Origin: JALFST01 sp022779285
GTDB taxonomy: Bacteria; Bacillota; Clostridia; Tissierellales; Peptoniphilaceae
Reading direction: 5' to 3' (one strand)
DNA length: 64,000 bases
NCBI GenBank assembly: GCA_050313895.1
Contig: JBNPMI010000009.1
Under the pieces are notes generated by a model. It was given only the letters and a program-made list of their open reading frames with translations. It was not told the DNA's origin and ran no database searches. Of the stretch, positions 43,567 through 52,766 are shown in pieces. Made by a program: the position numbers and the translations under genes. The number at the start of each line of letters is the position of its first letter. The first letter of the stretch is position 1.

Positions 43567-44428
43567 AATAGATGCCTCTTTCTACAAAGTGAACCTCCAA
43601 TGCCAAAAGGATGATAAATATAGAAAGCGTCACAATGGATATCGCCGAGGACACTCCGGTTTGATACAAAGTGAAGGCTTCATGATACGAATGATAGATC
43701 ATATTGGAAGTTCCATAATTCGGACCTCCTTGGGTCAGTACCTTGATCGGTGTGAATACAAATTGCAGTCCCTGCACAATGCTCGTAATAAAAACAAAAA
43801 CGCCCGTTGCTGAGCTCATCGGAAGTACAAAATCCGCAAAAAGCCTGGCGGATGAAATACCTTCCAGTTTTGCTGCCTCAATGACACTTCCATCCACACC
43901 TAAAATACCGCCTAAAAGGACGATAAAGTTATATCCGAAGCTTTTCCACGTAGTAATTATGCTGAGGACCACGATCCCCCATCCGGATGTTTTCGTCCAA
44001 ACCGGAAGCGTAATTCCAAACACTTTGAGAATGAGCGCCAACGGTCCCGAAACAGGATTCAATATCCATAAATACAGAATGGAGCTGATTACCAAGGAAA
44101 TGACGGACGGCAAAAAGAATCCGGATCGATAGAATCCTCGTCCTTTCTTTAATATATGCGCGAGTACAAAGGAAAGAATGTATGGAAGAATAAAGCTCAT
44201 CACCACAAGTAAGAGAAGATAGAGCATTGTATTTCCCATCACGCGGCGTATGGTAGGATCCGTAAATACCTTGATATAGTTAGCAAAGCCGACAAAAGCC
44301 TTTGTCGGCTTTACCATATTCCAATCAAAAAAGCTAAGATAAAATGTGTATATTAGCGGCCAAAATACAAAGATCACAAAGGAGATCAGTGCCGGCGCCA
44401 TCAGCACATAGGGTTTCCATCGCTTCAT
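43556..44428 (-). CDS. Carbohydrate ABC transporter permease, UgpA type
   Basis: Membrane subunit of 290 residues with six helices and EAA loop SVIEAAKLEGISSARLF. It begins 7 nt after the binding-protein gene. Partner of the UgpE-type permease. Confidence 0.93.
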   Translation of the reverse strand: MKRWKPYVLMAPALISFVIFVFWPLIYTFYLSFFDWNMVKPTKAFVGFANYIKVFTDPTIRRVMGNTMLYLLLLVVMSFILPYILSFVLAHILKKGRGFYRSGFFLPSVISLVISSILYLWILNPVSGPLALILKVFGITLPVWTKTSGWGIVVLSIITTWKSFGYNFIVLLGGILGVDGSVIEAAKLEGISSARLFADFVLPMSSATGVFVFITSIVQGLQFVFTPIKVLTQGGPNYGTSNMIYHSYHEAFTLYQTGVSSAISIVTLSIFIILLALEVHFVERGIYYEN

Positions 44429-44435
44429 GCTTCGC

Positions 44436-45779
44436 CTACTTCAACAATTCATTGATCGCATTCTGCGTCTCTTTCATCGCTGTAGCCGCATCTTTTTCTC
44501 CGCCGAGAATGGCATCGCGCATGTCCAAAAGAAGCTGTTCTGCCTGAAGCCCCGCATCTCCCGGAAAAGAGGCCCACGACACCAATTTATCCATTTGTGT
44601 GATGGCCGGAATCATCATCTTGTTTTCTTCCAAAAATCCCTTAAGCCCATCTTCTGCCGTATCCGCACCGATGGCCGGCGGCACATACCCTGTTCCAATC
44701 GTCCACGCTGCCAGCGAAGCATTTTCATAAAGGAATTTTTCAAAGATCCATGCCGCTTTTTGTTCTTTTTCATCCGTGGCAGTGATCGCCAGAAAGCATC
44801 CGCCGGCAGGAAGAGCCTGTGTTTTATCTCCAAAAGAAGGGCTTACCACAGCAGCCACTTCAAATTGCGCACCTTTTTGGATGGATGCACGGCGTGCAAT
44901 GGTTGTATAAAGCATTGCCGTTGATCCGTCGATAAAGGATTGCACTCCCTCATCCCAAGATATATGGAGCGCGGACTGATCCTGATTGACCATATCCGCA
45001 TAAAGCTGCATGGCTTCCACGCCCTCCGGTGAGTTGAAGCTTGCCTTACCATCGGTAATCATCCTTCCGCCATTGGATTCGAGAATTGCCTGCTGTCCCC
45101 AGAAATCAGCCGGTTCCTGCACATACAGCCCGTATTTTCCGGTCTTTTCCTTGATTGTTTTCGCAAAATCACGAACCTCTTGCCAAGTTTTGGGACCATT
45201 TTCATCTACGCCCGCTTCTTTCAACAAGTCTTTATTGATATAGAGCACCGGAGTCGAGAGTGAATACGGAAGTCCAACCTGCTCGTCCTTACTATTTTTA
45301 GCAAGAGAAAGTACATTCGGCAAAAATGTTTTGCTCAAATAATCCGCATTTTCGGAATCATATTTTTGAATGGCCTCTTCCGGTCCCAAATAAGCAAAAT
45401 TATTCGAAAAATAATCTAAAAATGCCCAGCCTACCTGGACGATCGCCGGCGACTTTCCTGCAGCCTGCTGCGCTTGCAAATTTTGCATCAGTCCCTTATA
45501 CATATCCGGATTATAGCGTGCCGTTACGTGAATCTCATCTTGGCTATCATTAAATTTTTTCACAAGCTCCTCTACCGTAACTCCGCCCTGCGTCTCCGCA
45601 TTGACATGCCAATATTCGATCTCCACCTTTTTTCCCGTCGTCTGTGAGGCGCTTTGTAAGCTTCCATTTGTGCTTGTTCCCGACGATGCCGGATTTGAAG
45701 AGGAATTGCTTCCGCATGCTGTCAAAAACAGTGACATCGCCAGCATGCCACCAACAATTTTTTTCCAAGTCTTTTTCAT
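44436..45779 (-). CDS. Carbohydrate-binding lipoprotein, UgpB-like
   Basis: Extracellular solute-binding lipoprotein of 447 residues (family 1). Signal with lipobox LTACGSN, a Ser-rich linker, then IEYWHVNAETQG and the late TGYVPP segment shared by UgpB-type binders. First gene of the ugpBAEC-like operon with the TIM-barrel epimerase at its end. The ATG at 45779 follows AAGGAG; the frame from 45818 is rejected. The UgpB resemblance suggests glycerol-3-phosphate or its diesters, but a sugar is equally possible. An imperfect 20-bp inverted repeat (GATCACCGTCACCGATGATC, 45807-45826) sits upstream. Confidence 0.92.
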   Translation of the reverse strand: MKKTWKKIVGGMLAMSLFLTACGSNSSSNPASSGTSTNGSLQSASQTTGKKVEIEYWHVNAETQGGVTVEELVKKFNDSQDEIHVTARYNPDMYKGLMQNLQAQQAAGKSPAIVQVGWAFLDYFSNNFAYLGPEEAIQKYDSENADYLSKTFLPNVLSLAKNSKDEQVGLPYSLSTPVLYINKDLLKEAGVDENGPKTWQEVRDFAKTIKEKTGKYGLYVQEPADFWGQQAILESNGGRMITDGKASFNSPEGVEAMQLYADMVNQDQSALHISWDEGVQSFIDGSTAMLYTTIARRASIQKGAQFEVAAVVSPSFGDKTQALPAGGCFLAITATDEKEQKAAWIFEKFLYENASLAAWTIGTGYVPPAIGADTAEDGLKGFLEENKMMIPAITQMDKLVSWASFPGDAGLQAEQLLLDMRDAILGGEKDAATAMKETQNAINELLK

Positions 45780-45914
45780 ATACACTCCTTCATTTCCATA
45801 CTTTATGATCACCGTCACCGATGATCTATACGATATCGATTGTACGTAGGGCGCGTTAAATCGAAAAAAGTGATATGTAAAAAAATGGTAAAAAATTACG
45901 ATCTCAATTTTGCA

Positions 45915-45947
45915 TAAAAAAACTGCCCTATCTCAAAGACAGGGCAG
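45915..45947 (-). terminator. Terminator of the ferritin gene
   Basis: On the minus strand CTGCCCT and AGGGCAG form a stem followed by T6, about 15 nt after the ferritin stop. Confidence 0.85.
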
Positions 45948-45961
45948 AAAAGCTTCGATTT

Positions 45962-46438
45962 TTATCTGTGGGCAAGCTGGCCATCCAAAATATAGAGCCC
46001 GCCCCAATTGCCATGGATGCGATCCAGACGGTTGACGAGCTTGGTAAAGGTCTCATGCTCTTCCATCTGTTCCGTCACATACCACTGCAGCAGAATCTCA
46101 ACGGCCTCATTTTTTTCGGCCTTCGCCTGTTCCATGAGATCGAGGATATGAGATGTTACGACCTTTTCATGCTCCAGGGCCTGCGCAAAGACGTCACGAA
46201 TATCCTGAAACTCTTGCTGCCCGGGATTGAGCGCACGGAATTTCAGGGTCTCCCCGGCCTGCTCTAAAAATGCCGCCATTTTCTCCGCATGCTCAACCTC
46301 TTCCTCAACCTGCTTCTTCATAAAATGAGCCATGCCGTCCATTCCCTCAGCGGAAAGGTATGCCTGCATAGTACGGTAAATATATGCGGATTCCAATTCA
46401 AAATTCATCTGTTCATTCAATGCCTCGAAAAGCTTCAT
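45962..46438 (-). CDS. Ferritin
   Basis: Iron-storage subunit of 158 residues (24-mer shell), a four-helix bundle plus a C-terminal helix. Ferroxidase ligands fit Glu in FELESAYIY, EEEVEHAEKM and QWYVTEQMEEHETF. It oxidises Fe(II) and protects anaerobes from oxygen and peroxide. RBS AAGGAG. Monogenic, next to redox and oxygen-defence genes at 47.9-51.1 kb. Confidence 0.95.
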   Translation of the reverse strand: MKLFEALNEQMNFELESAYIYRTMQAYLSAEGMDGMAHFMKKQVEEEVEHAEKMAAFLEQAGETLKFRALNPGQQEFQDIRDVFAQALEHEKVVTSHILDLMEQAKAEKNEAVEILLQWYVTEQMEEHETFTKLVNRLDRIHGNWGGLYILDGQLAHR

Positions 46439-46557
46439 GATTATCTCCTTAAGTGTTCAGATTTCCTTCGTGATCCTACAGCACAATTGTTGCCGGTTGA
46501 AGGACTCATGATTCATGTTACCCTTCTCCCGAAGAATAACACCGATTCTGATGTTTT

Positions 46558-47466
46558 TTATAAAATCTGCGTTGCAATCCAATACATAAACGGCAAAGTA
46601 AAAACCGATGCCAAGGTTGAACTCACTACGACCTGTGAGGCGTGATATGGGTTCTTTTCGGAAATGCTGGCCTGGAGCATGGTATTTACAGCAGCAGGGC
46701 AGCCCCAGGCAATCACCATGGAAAGCTGAAAAATGCGGGGGCCGAAAGGAAAGAGCTTGAGCGCTCCAATGACAATCATCGGCAGAAGCAAAAGGCGTAC
46801 CGCCGATGCGGCCCATGCCATGGAATCGGTAAACAGGTTTTGAAGCGGCGCATCCGCAACAAATGTTCCCAGCAAAATCATAGCCAGCGGGGAATTGAAG
46901 GAAACGATGGATTGTACCGATTTTTTGAGAACGGAAGGAATTGGAATCGGCAGCAGATAAAAAAACAGGCCAAAGAAAAATCCAAGGGTTGCAGGGTTTT
47001 TGAATAAATCCCACAGAGAATGCTTTTTTCCCTTTTCTCCGATGATGACATCTCCATAGGCACGGATAATGACATTGGAGATCATGATGGCCGGCGCCAC
47101 ATAAAAAACGGCTTTTTCACCCAAAATCGCCATCACCAGCGGTACGCCGACAAATCCCTTATTGCCGAAGCTGACTGCAAAACGCTCCACAGCGTGATCC
47201 GCATCGAAAAGAAGAAAAGCTACCGCGATAAAAATAAGCTGAATGATCAAACTGAATATACATATCATTGCGATTTCTTTCGCCTCTTGAGGATCATAGG
47301 GACGCAACAGCGAATCCACGATCAAAATCGGCAACACGACAATGACTAAAAATCGGCTCAAATCCCGGGAGGTTTCTTTATGAAGAATATTGAACTTACG
47401 CAGCAAATATCCCATAACCCCCAAAATAAAAAAAGTGCTTAACTGCTCGAAAAAAGCAAAAGCCAT
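46558..47466 (-). CDS. AEC-family (auxin efflux carrier) transporter
   Basis: Membrane protein of 302 residues with about ten helices in two inverted five-helix halves. AEC features include NKGFVGVPLVMAI in helix 4 and WGCPAAVNTMLQA in the C-terminal half, where AEC proteins bind substrate. Bacterial members export organic acids such as malate or amino acids. No metabolic partner is next to it, so the substrate is open. The reading frame starts at ATG 47466 without a strong Shine-Dalgarno. Confidence 0.9.
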   Translation of the reverse strand: MAFAFFEQLSTFFILGVMGYLLRKFNILHKETSRDLSRFLVIVVLPILIVDSLLRPYDPQEAKEIAMICIFSLIIQLIFIAVAFLLFDADHAVERFAVSFGNKGFVGVPLVMAILGEKAVFYVAPAIMISNVIIRAYGDVIIGEKGKKHSLWDLFKNPATLGFFFGLFFYLLPIPIPSVLKKSVQSIVSFNSPLAMILLGTFVADAPLQNLFTDSMAWAASAVRLLLLPMIVIGALKLFPFGPRIFQLSMVIAWGCPAAVNTMLQASISEKNPYHASQVVVSSTLASVFTLPFMYWIATQIL

Positions 47467-47776
47467 GCAATTCCCCTCATTTCTAACAGAATATCGACAA
47501 CGCTTCTTCGATATCCCTGACCGTTTTCTCTATTCTACAACAAAATATGCATTTTTTCCCAACAGAACAGAGACTTTCGTGACGAATTCGTTTTCAAGCA
47601 TTCGAATGTCCCGCCTTGTCATGCTGAGAAAAGTCCAATTTCAAAAAAACATGCCGTGAAATCTCTTTGAAGACAAAACCCTACATTTTCAGTATCCATT
47701 CTTTTGTTCCTGATAAAACATGGAATCGTTCGGTTTATGCTGAATTCCTACTAAAAAAATCTTTTTTCTATAGGTG
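47467..47776. other. Non-coding stretch upstream of the acyl-CoA dehydrogenase operon
   Basis: About 310 bp with no supported gene. It lies between the divergent AEC and acyl-CoA dehydrogenase genes and presumably carries regulation of one or both. I found no riboswitch or palindromic operator I can name. Confidence 0.5.
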
Positions 47777-47805
47777 TTGAAAGTCTAAGGGTTTTGATTT
47801 ACAAT
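47777..47805 (+). promoter_or_regulatory. Promoter of the acyl-CoA dehydrogenase/flavodiiron operon
   Basis: TTGAAA and TACAAT are exactly 17 bp apart, giving a 5' leader of about 100 nt before the ATG at 47916. A near-consensus promoter suits high expression. Confidence 0.75.
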
Positions 47806-47915
47806 TGAAAAAAGAAAGACCAATGCTTTCGTTAAGGTGTTTGGAAGGAAAACGTTTGTTTTCAGACGTAGGCTCCAACGAACTGGATCGTGTTATGGAA
47901 ACCAAGGAGGAAAAC

Positions 47916-49841
47916 ATGTCATTTACCGTTACAAAAGAACACGAAGCCCTTCGTAAAGTCGTTCGCGATTTTGCGGAAAAGGAAGTCGCTCCCATCGCGC
48001 TTCGCTTGGATCAGAACGATGAATTTCCAAGAGAAGTTGTCAAGAAAATGGGTAAACTGGGGCTCCTGGGCATTCCCTTTGAAAAAGAATATGGCGGACA
48101 GGGATTGGACACCATCAGCTATGCCATCACCGTTGAGGAGCTTTCTCGCGTTGACGGCGGCGTGGGTGTTATTTGCTCGGCGCATACCTCGCTCGGCTCT
48201 TGGCCGATTTGGGCATTCGGAACGGAAGAGCAAAAGAAAAAATATCTTGTTCCGCTCGCAAAGGGCGAAAAACTGGGTGCATTCGGCTTAACCGAAGAAA
48301 ACGCCGGCTCTGATGCCAGCGGCACGGAAACCACCGCTGTTTTAGAGGGTGATCACTATGTGCTGAACGGTGAGAAAATCTTCATCACAAACGGTTTGGA
48401 GGCAGATACATATGTTGTATTTGCGGTAACGAGTCCGGAAAAGGGGACACACGGCATTTCCGCGTTCATTGTGGAAAAAGGATGGGAAGGATTCACATTC
48501 CCCGCTCAATACAATAAGCTCGGAATTCGTTCCTCCATCACCTCGCAGCTCAGCTTCAAAAATGTAATCGTTCCGAAGGAAAATCTCCTCGGCAAAGAAG
48601 GTGAGGGCTTTAAGATTGCCATGGCTACTTTGGATGGCGGACGTATCGGCATCGCTTCTCAGGCATTGGGCATTGCTCAGGGCGCATTCGAGGCTGCTCT
48701 TTCATATTCCCGTGAACGTGTCCAATTCGAGGCTCCCATCGCTGCAAACCAGGGCATCAGCTTCAAGATTGCGGATATGGCAACACATATCGAAGCCTCC
48801 CGCTGGCTCATTTATAATGCTGCACAGCTGAAAACCGAGCATGCAAAATACGGCAAGGAAGCAGCAATGGCGAAAATGTTCGCATCGGATACAGCTTCCT
48901 GGGTCACCAACGAAGCATTGCAGATTCATGGCGGATCCGGCTTCATCAAAGGAACCCTGGTGGAGCGCGCTTTCCGCGATGCCAAGATCACACAAATTTA
49001 TGAAGGCACCAACGAGGTTATGCGCATTGTCATCGCCTCCTACATCATCGGCAAAATCAAGAGCAACCACCGTGCATCGGCCACGACCGCAAAGGCAGCC
49101 GGAAAGAAGGGCGGCATCACAGGTCCTCGCAAGAATATCAAGTTTGAGGGAACCCCTGAAGAACAGGTTCAGCAGCTTGTGGATGCGCTCAAGAAGGATG
49201 GCTACCAATTCGACATTACCGTGGATCCCTATGCTCCTGTTACCGATGTTGAGCGTCTCGTATCCGCCGGCCAGGGCATCGGCCCCAAAGAAAATCTGAA
49301 GCTCATTGAAGATCTGGCAAAGGCCGTTGGCGGCGCGGTATCATCCTCACGTCCTGTGGCTGAAAATCTCGGATACCTTCCGATCGAGCGTTACATCGGT
49401 ATGTCGGGTCAGAAGTTTAAGGGCAACCTTTACTTTGCAGTAGGCATCTCCGGTGCAGGTCAGCACCTGCGCGGGATCAAGGATGCCGCTACCATTGTGG
49501 CAATCAACACCGATGAAAGCGCACCGATCTTTGCAAATGCGGATTACGGCATCGTAGGAGATGCCAATGTCATTCTTCCTCTGTTGACCAAAGCTCTCGA
49601 TCAAGGTCAGGAACGCCATGAAGCCGGCGAATTTGAAAAGAAAAAGCGCAATGTTCCGCAGCAGCCGCGCACAACCACCGGCATCTATGTATGCAACGGC
49701 TGCGGATTCGAATATGATCCGCTCGTAGGCGACGAGGAATCGGATGTGGCCGCCGGCACTCCATTTGATCAGATTCCGGATACCTATCTCTGCCCGAAGT
49801 GCGGCGACCCGAAATCCGGATTTATCCCGGCAGAAGTTTAA
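47916..49841 (+). CDS. Acyl-CoA dehydrogenase / EtfA FAD-domain / rubredoxin fusion
   Basis: A 641-residue three-part redox protein. Residues about 1-380: short-chain (butyryl-CoA type) acyl-CoA dehydrogenase with LTEENAGSDASG, catalytic Glu in QIYEGTNEVMR and FAD-binding segments. About 400-580: C-terminal FAD domain of electron-transfer flavoprotein alpha, with SSRPVAENLGYLP and GISGAGQHLRGI. Last about 52: rubredoxin with two Fe-ligand pairs CNGC and CPKC. Electrons could run acyl-CoA or ETF to FAD to rubredoxin iron. The ATG at 47916 follows AAGGAGG; the longer frame from 47805 spans the promoter. The flavodiiron gene follows after 28 nt. Confidence 0.93.
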   Translation: MSFTVTKEHEALRKVVRDFAEKEVAPIALRLDQNDEFPREVVKKMGKLGLLGIPFEKEYGGQGLDTISYAITVEELSRVDGGVGVICSAHTSLGSWPIWAFGTEEQKKKYLVPLAKGEKLGAFGLTEENAGSDASGTETTAVLEGDHYVLNGEKIFITNGLEADTYVVFAVTSPEKGTHGISAFIVEKGWEGFTFPAQYNKLGIRSSITSQLSFKNVIVPKENLLGKEGEGFKIAMATLDGGRIGIASQALGIAQGAFEAALSYSRERVQFEAPIAANQGISFKIADMATHIEASRWLIYNAAQLKTEHAKYGKEAAMAKMFASDTASWVTNEALQIHGGSGFIKGTLVERAFRDAKITQIYEGTNEVMRIVIASYIIGKIKSNHRASATTAKAAGKKGGITGPRKNIKFEGTPEEQVQQLVDALKKDGYQFDITVDPYAPVTDVERLVSAGQGIGPKENLKLIEDLAKAVGGAVSSSRPVAENLGYLPIERYIGMSGQKFKGNLYFAVGISGAGQHLRGIKDAATIVAINTDESAPIFANADYGIVGDANVILPLLTKALDQGQERHEAGEFEKKKRNVPQQPRTTTGIYVCNGCGFEYDPLVGDEESDVAAGTPFDQIPDTYLCPKCGDPKSGFIPAEV

Positions 49842-49869
49842 TTGGACGAGAGCATAAGGAGGATTAAAC

Positions 49870-51081
49870 ATGTATAACGTTCGTGAAGTTGTCAAAGATC
49901 TCTACTGGATTGGTGTGAATGATCATCGCACCCATCTCTTCGAGAATATTCATCCGATTCCGGAAGGCGTCAGCTACAACTCCTACGTCCTATTGGACCC
50001 GGAAAAAACCGTTTTGTTTGACACCGTCGACTGGGGCGCTGCACCGCAATTCCTGCAGAACCTCGAGCATTGCCTGAACGGTCGCCCATTGGATTATGTC
50101 ATCATTAATCACTGGGAGCCGGATCATGCCGCAACCTTCGGCGAGGTCATGCTTCGCTACCCGAATGCTCAGGTTGTCTCAACGGAAAAGGGCTTCTACT
50201 TTATGACTCAGTTCGGTTATTCTGCAGAAAACCGCATCACTGTCGCTACCGGCGATACGCTGACAATCGGTTCTCATACCTTTGCATTCGTCCAGATGCC
50301 CATGGTACACTGGCCGGAGCCGATGGCTACCTTGGATACCACCAACGGAGTTCTGTTCTCCGCAGACGCATTCGGTTCTTTCAAGGCCCTGGACGGCCAC
50401 CTGTTCGATGACGAAGTAAACTGGGATCGCGATTATCTCTCTGAAGGACGCCGCTATCTCGTCAATATCGTCGGCAAATACGGTCCCTATGTTCAAGCTG
50501 TACTCAAGGTTGCCGGCACACTTCCCATCAAGGTTCTCGCACCGCTTCATGGTGTCATCTGGAGAAAGGATTTGGGATATATCATCAATAAATATGACCT
50601 CTGGTCACGCTATGAGCCGGAGGATAACGGCGTTATGATCGCATATGCTTCCATGTATGGTCATACCGAATCCGCCGCTCAGCTGCTTGCTTCTGAAATC
50701 GTGAAGCGCGGAGTCACCGATGTCACCGTTTGGGATGTTTCCTCCACACATGTCTCCTACCTCATTTCCGAGGCATTCCGTGTAGGACACATCATCCTTG
50801 CATGCCCGACCTACAACTTGGGTGTGTATCCTCCGATGAAGGATTTCATCAATGATATGGTCGCTTTGAATCTGCAAAAGCGTGTCATCGGAATCATGGA
50901 GAACGGAACATGGGCACCGAACTCTGCAACCGAAATGAAGAAGCTCATCGACCAGATGTTCGAAATGTTCTATCTGGATACAGAGGTTTCATTCATGTCC
51001 GAGCTGACGGAAACCACGGCAAAGGACGTCTATGCATTGGCGGATGCCGTTGTGGAATCCGTGAAGAAGCACGAGAAATAA
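49870..51081 (+). CDS. Flavodiiron protein (FprA-type, rubredoxin:oxygen/NO oxidoreductase)
   Basis: Cytosolic enzyme of 403 residues that reduces O2 to water, or NO to N2O, with electrons from rubredoxin. N-terminal metallo-beta-lactamase-like diiron domain with the H-x-E-x-D-H motif (His81, Glu83, Asp85, His86) and later ligands; C-terminal flavodoxin domain (about 255-400) with YASMYGHTESAA binding FMN. AAGGAGG precedes the ATG. The preceding gene encodes a rubredoxin domain, an obvious electron donor. Strong terminator follows. Confidence 0.96.
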   Translation: MYNVREVVKDLYWIGVNDHRTHLFENIHPIPEGVSYNSYVLLDPEKTVLFDTVDWGAAPQFLQNLEHCLNGRPLDYVIINHWEPDHAATFGEVMLRYPNAQVVSTEKGFYFMTQFGYSAENRITVATGDTLTIGSHTFAFVQMPMVHWPEPMATLDTTNGVLFSADAFGSFKALDGHLFDDEVNWDRDYLSEGRRYLVNIVGKYGPYVQAVLKVAGTLPIKVLAPLHGVIWRKDLGYIINKYDLWSRYEPEDNGVMIAYASMYGHTESAAQLLASEIVKRGVTDVTVWDVSSTHVSYLISEAFRVGHIILACPTYNLGVYPPMKDFINDMVALNLQKRVIGIMENGTWAPNSATEMKKLIDQMFEMFYLDTEVSFMSELTETTAKDVYALADAVVESVKKHEK

Positions 51082-51110
51082 ACCTGAAAAACACACCGAA
51101 CACCCTATCA

Positions 51111-51158
51111 AAAGCAAAAAGATGGATCGCCCGAGAGGGCAATCCATCTTTTTGCTTT
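51111..51158 (+). terminator. Terminator of the flavodiiron operon
   Basis: AAAGCAAAAAGATGGAT and ATCCATCTTTTTGCTTT pair over 17 bp, with an inner GCCC/GGGC stem. Confidence 0.93.
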
Positions 51159-51238
51159 TCATCTCACTCCATGCCGGACTTTCCGAGCCTTCCTCCTCTA
51201 AGGCATGTCGAGCTCCTTCAATTCTTTTTTCCCGTCAG

Positions 51239-52741
51239 CTATAAGCTGTTGACGGTCCCGACAAATATCGGGTCTCCCTCATCATTGACGATGACATACA
51301 AGAACGGGCGATCCAGGCGAAACTCAATGCTTTCTTCCTTTACGGGCGCTGCCGTTGCGACAACCCGGATTTGGGTAAAAGCGGCCGCCTCTACCCCGGT
51401 TTCGTTGACATGCGCTCCGGCGGAATGCTGAAACTCGGATACAATAAGCGGAGAATCACTCTGTACCATGGAAGAGAAGTCCGCATTCCCCTCTTGAAAT
51501 ATTTTTTCCACACCGATCTTCTTCATCGCATCCATCATGTTCAAATCTGCCGTCACATCAAATTTGGGGAGCACAAGCCGGATACTTGCACTCTTTTGCT
51601 TTCCCTTGTCCGGAGAAAAAAGAAGATCACACCAGGCGCCGCTTTGAGAAAGCCCGGCGACCGATTTTCCTTCAGGAAGAAGAAAATACATGGCTCCTCC
51701 CTGGAGCTTTTTTCGGACCGCCGTATAGCCGTTGCCCTCATAATAAATCCCCTGCTGCGTTTCCTGCATAAACGGCACTGTACGATCCCCGGAAATGCCG
51801 TGAAAGATCCCATCCTGCGTTGCGCTCATCTCAAACGCCTGCTCCCAGGGAGTGCGCAGGTAAATGGCGGAAATTAACGAAAATACATCCTCAGGAGCGA
51901 ATTTCTTTTCCTCCGTACGATCCGACAACACCTGATTTGTCTTGCTGTTGAGCCAAAACCGAAGTGCATTGGAGTAATTCGGGTCGGTCATATCCCCGGA
52001 AAATACATCCGCGTGATATTCAAATGCCAGCTGAGATATCGTATCCTGTATGTATTTTTCTCCTTTCCTAAGCCATAAAGAATTGCCGAGGATCAGCGTG
52101 GAGCGTCCGTCATTTTGAAAATTTCGCTCCCAAAGTGCCGAAGCGGCGTTGCGAACCGATTCGATATCCGATTGTTGTAAAGCGTGAAGCAGCTCTTCCC
52201 TGGAATCTCCCGCTGTTGTTTCCGCAAGCATACCCATGGCAAGATAAAGATTGAGCGGAGAAATCAAAGAATTCTCTTGACCGTCGGGGATCATCACGGG
52301 AATGGATGTCGTAACAAATTTCCGATAGGCGCCTTGATATTCCTGTGCCAGTTTTTTTCTGCTCTGCTGATCATCCTCCCACTGAGCAAGCGCCTCCTCA
52401 TACCCCTCTTTCCACTGTCCCTTTTTCTCATCCCAATATTCCTGCTCATCAGGATATTCCACACGAAGGGAAAGAGGCTTCGATGAGAGCAGATACGGTT
52501 TTATGGATTTTATGGTATTCAAATCCGCGCGATAGATTCGATCCGATCTCTCGGTAAAAAATCGCGCTCGAATTAACGGGACGGACGCAATCAAAATCAT
52601 AAGAATTGCAAAAAACGCCAGTCCATAATAAATAAGAGGATGCCTGCTCTCTTTGTTCGGGTTTGCATTTTTTAATGTATGCTTTTGTTCTGTTTTTGTC
52701 TTTTGGAAAAGATCCCGGTTTTTTTTCGATGAATGGCTCAT
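51239..52741 (-). CDS. Membrane-anchored serpin
   Basis: A 500-residue serine or cysteine protease inhibitor of the serpin fold, rare in bacteria. Residues 1-35 are basic and cytosolic, one helix at about 37-58 anchors it, a charged linker follows (about 60-125), then the serpin core. The hinge reads NETGVEAAAF (Glu447, Gly449) and the C-terminus FRLDRPFLYVIV..IFVGTV fits functional serpins. Counting from Gly449 as P15 gives P1 Thr463 and P1' Ala464, pointing to elastase-like targets. It lies 25 nt after nagB; GGGAGG precedes the ATG. Orientation outside the cell is inferred. Confidence 0.9.
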   Translation of the reverse strand: MSHSSKKNRDLFQKTKTEQKHTLKNANPNKESRHPLIYYGLAFFAILMILIASVPLIRARFFTERSDRIYRADLNTIKSIKPYLLSSKPLSLRVEYPDEQEYWDEKKGQWKEGYEEALAQWEDDQQSRKKLAQEYQGAYRKFVTTSIPVMIPDGQENSLISPLNLYLAMGMLAETTAGDSREELLHALQQSDIESVRNAASALWERNFQNDGRSTLILGNSLWLRKGEKYIQDTISQLAFEYHADVFSGDMTDPNYSNALRFWLNSKTNQVLSDRTEEKKFAPEDVFSLISAIYLRTPWEQAFEMSATQDGIFHGISGDRTVPFMQETQQGIYYEGNGYTAVRKKLQGGAMYFLLPEGKSVAGLSQSGAWCDLLFSPDKGKQKSASIRLVLPKFDVTADLNMMDAMKKIGVEKIFQEGNADFSSMVQSDSPLIVSEFQHSAGAHVNETGVEAAAFTQIRVVATAAPVKEESIEFRLDRPFLYVIVNDEGDPIFVGTVNSL

Positions 52742-52766
52742 AATGATCCTCCCTCAGGTACCGGAT

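Noticed and set aside
46457..47014. 185-codon frame inside the AEC transporter gene
   Set aside because: Out-of-frame shadow of a membrane protein gene.
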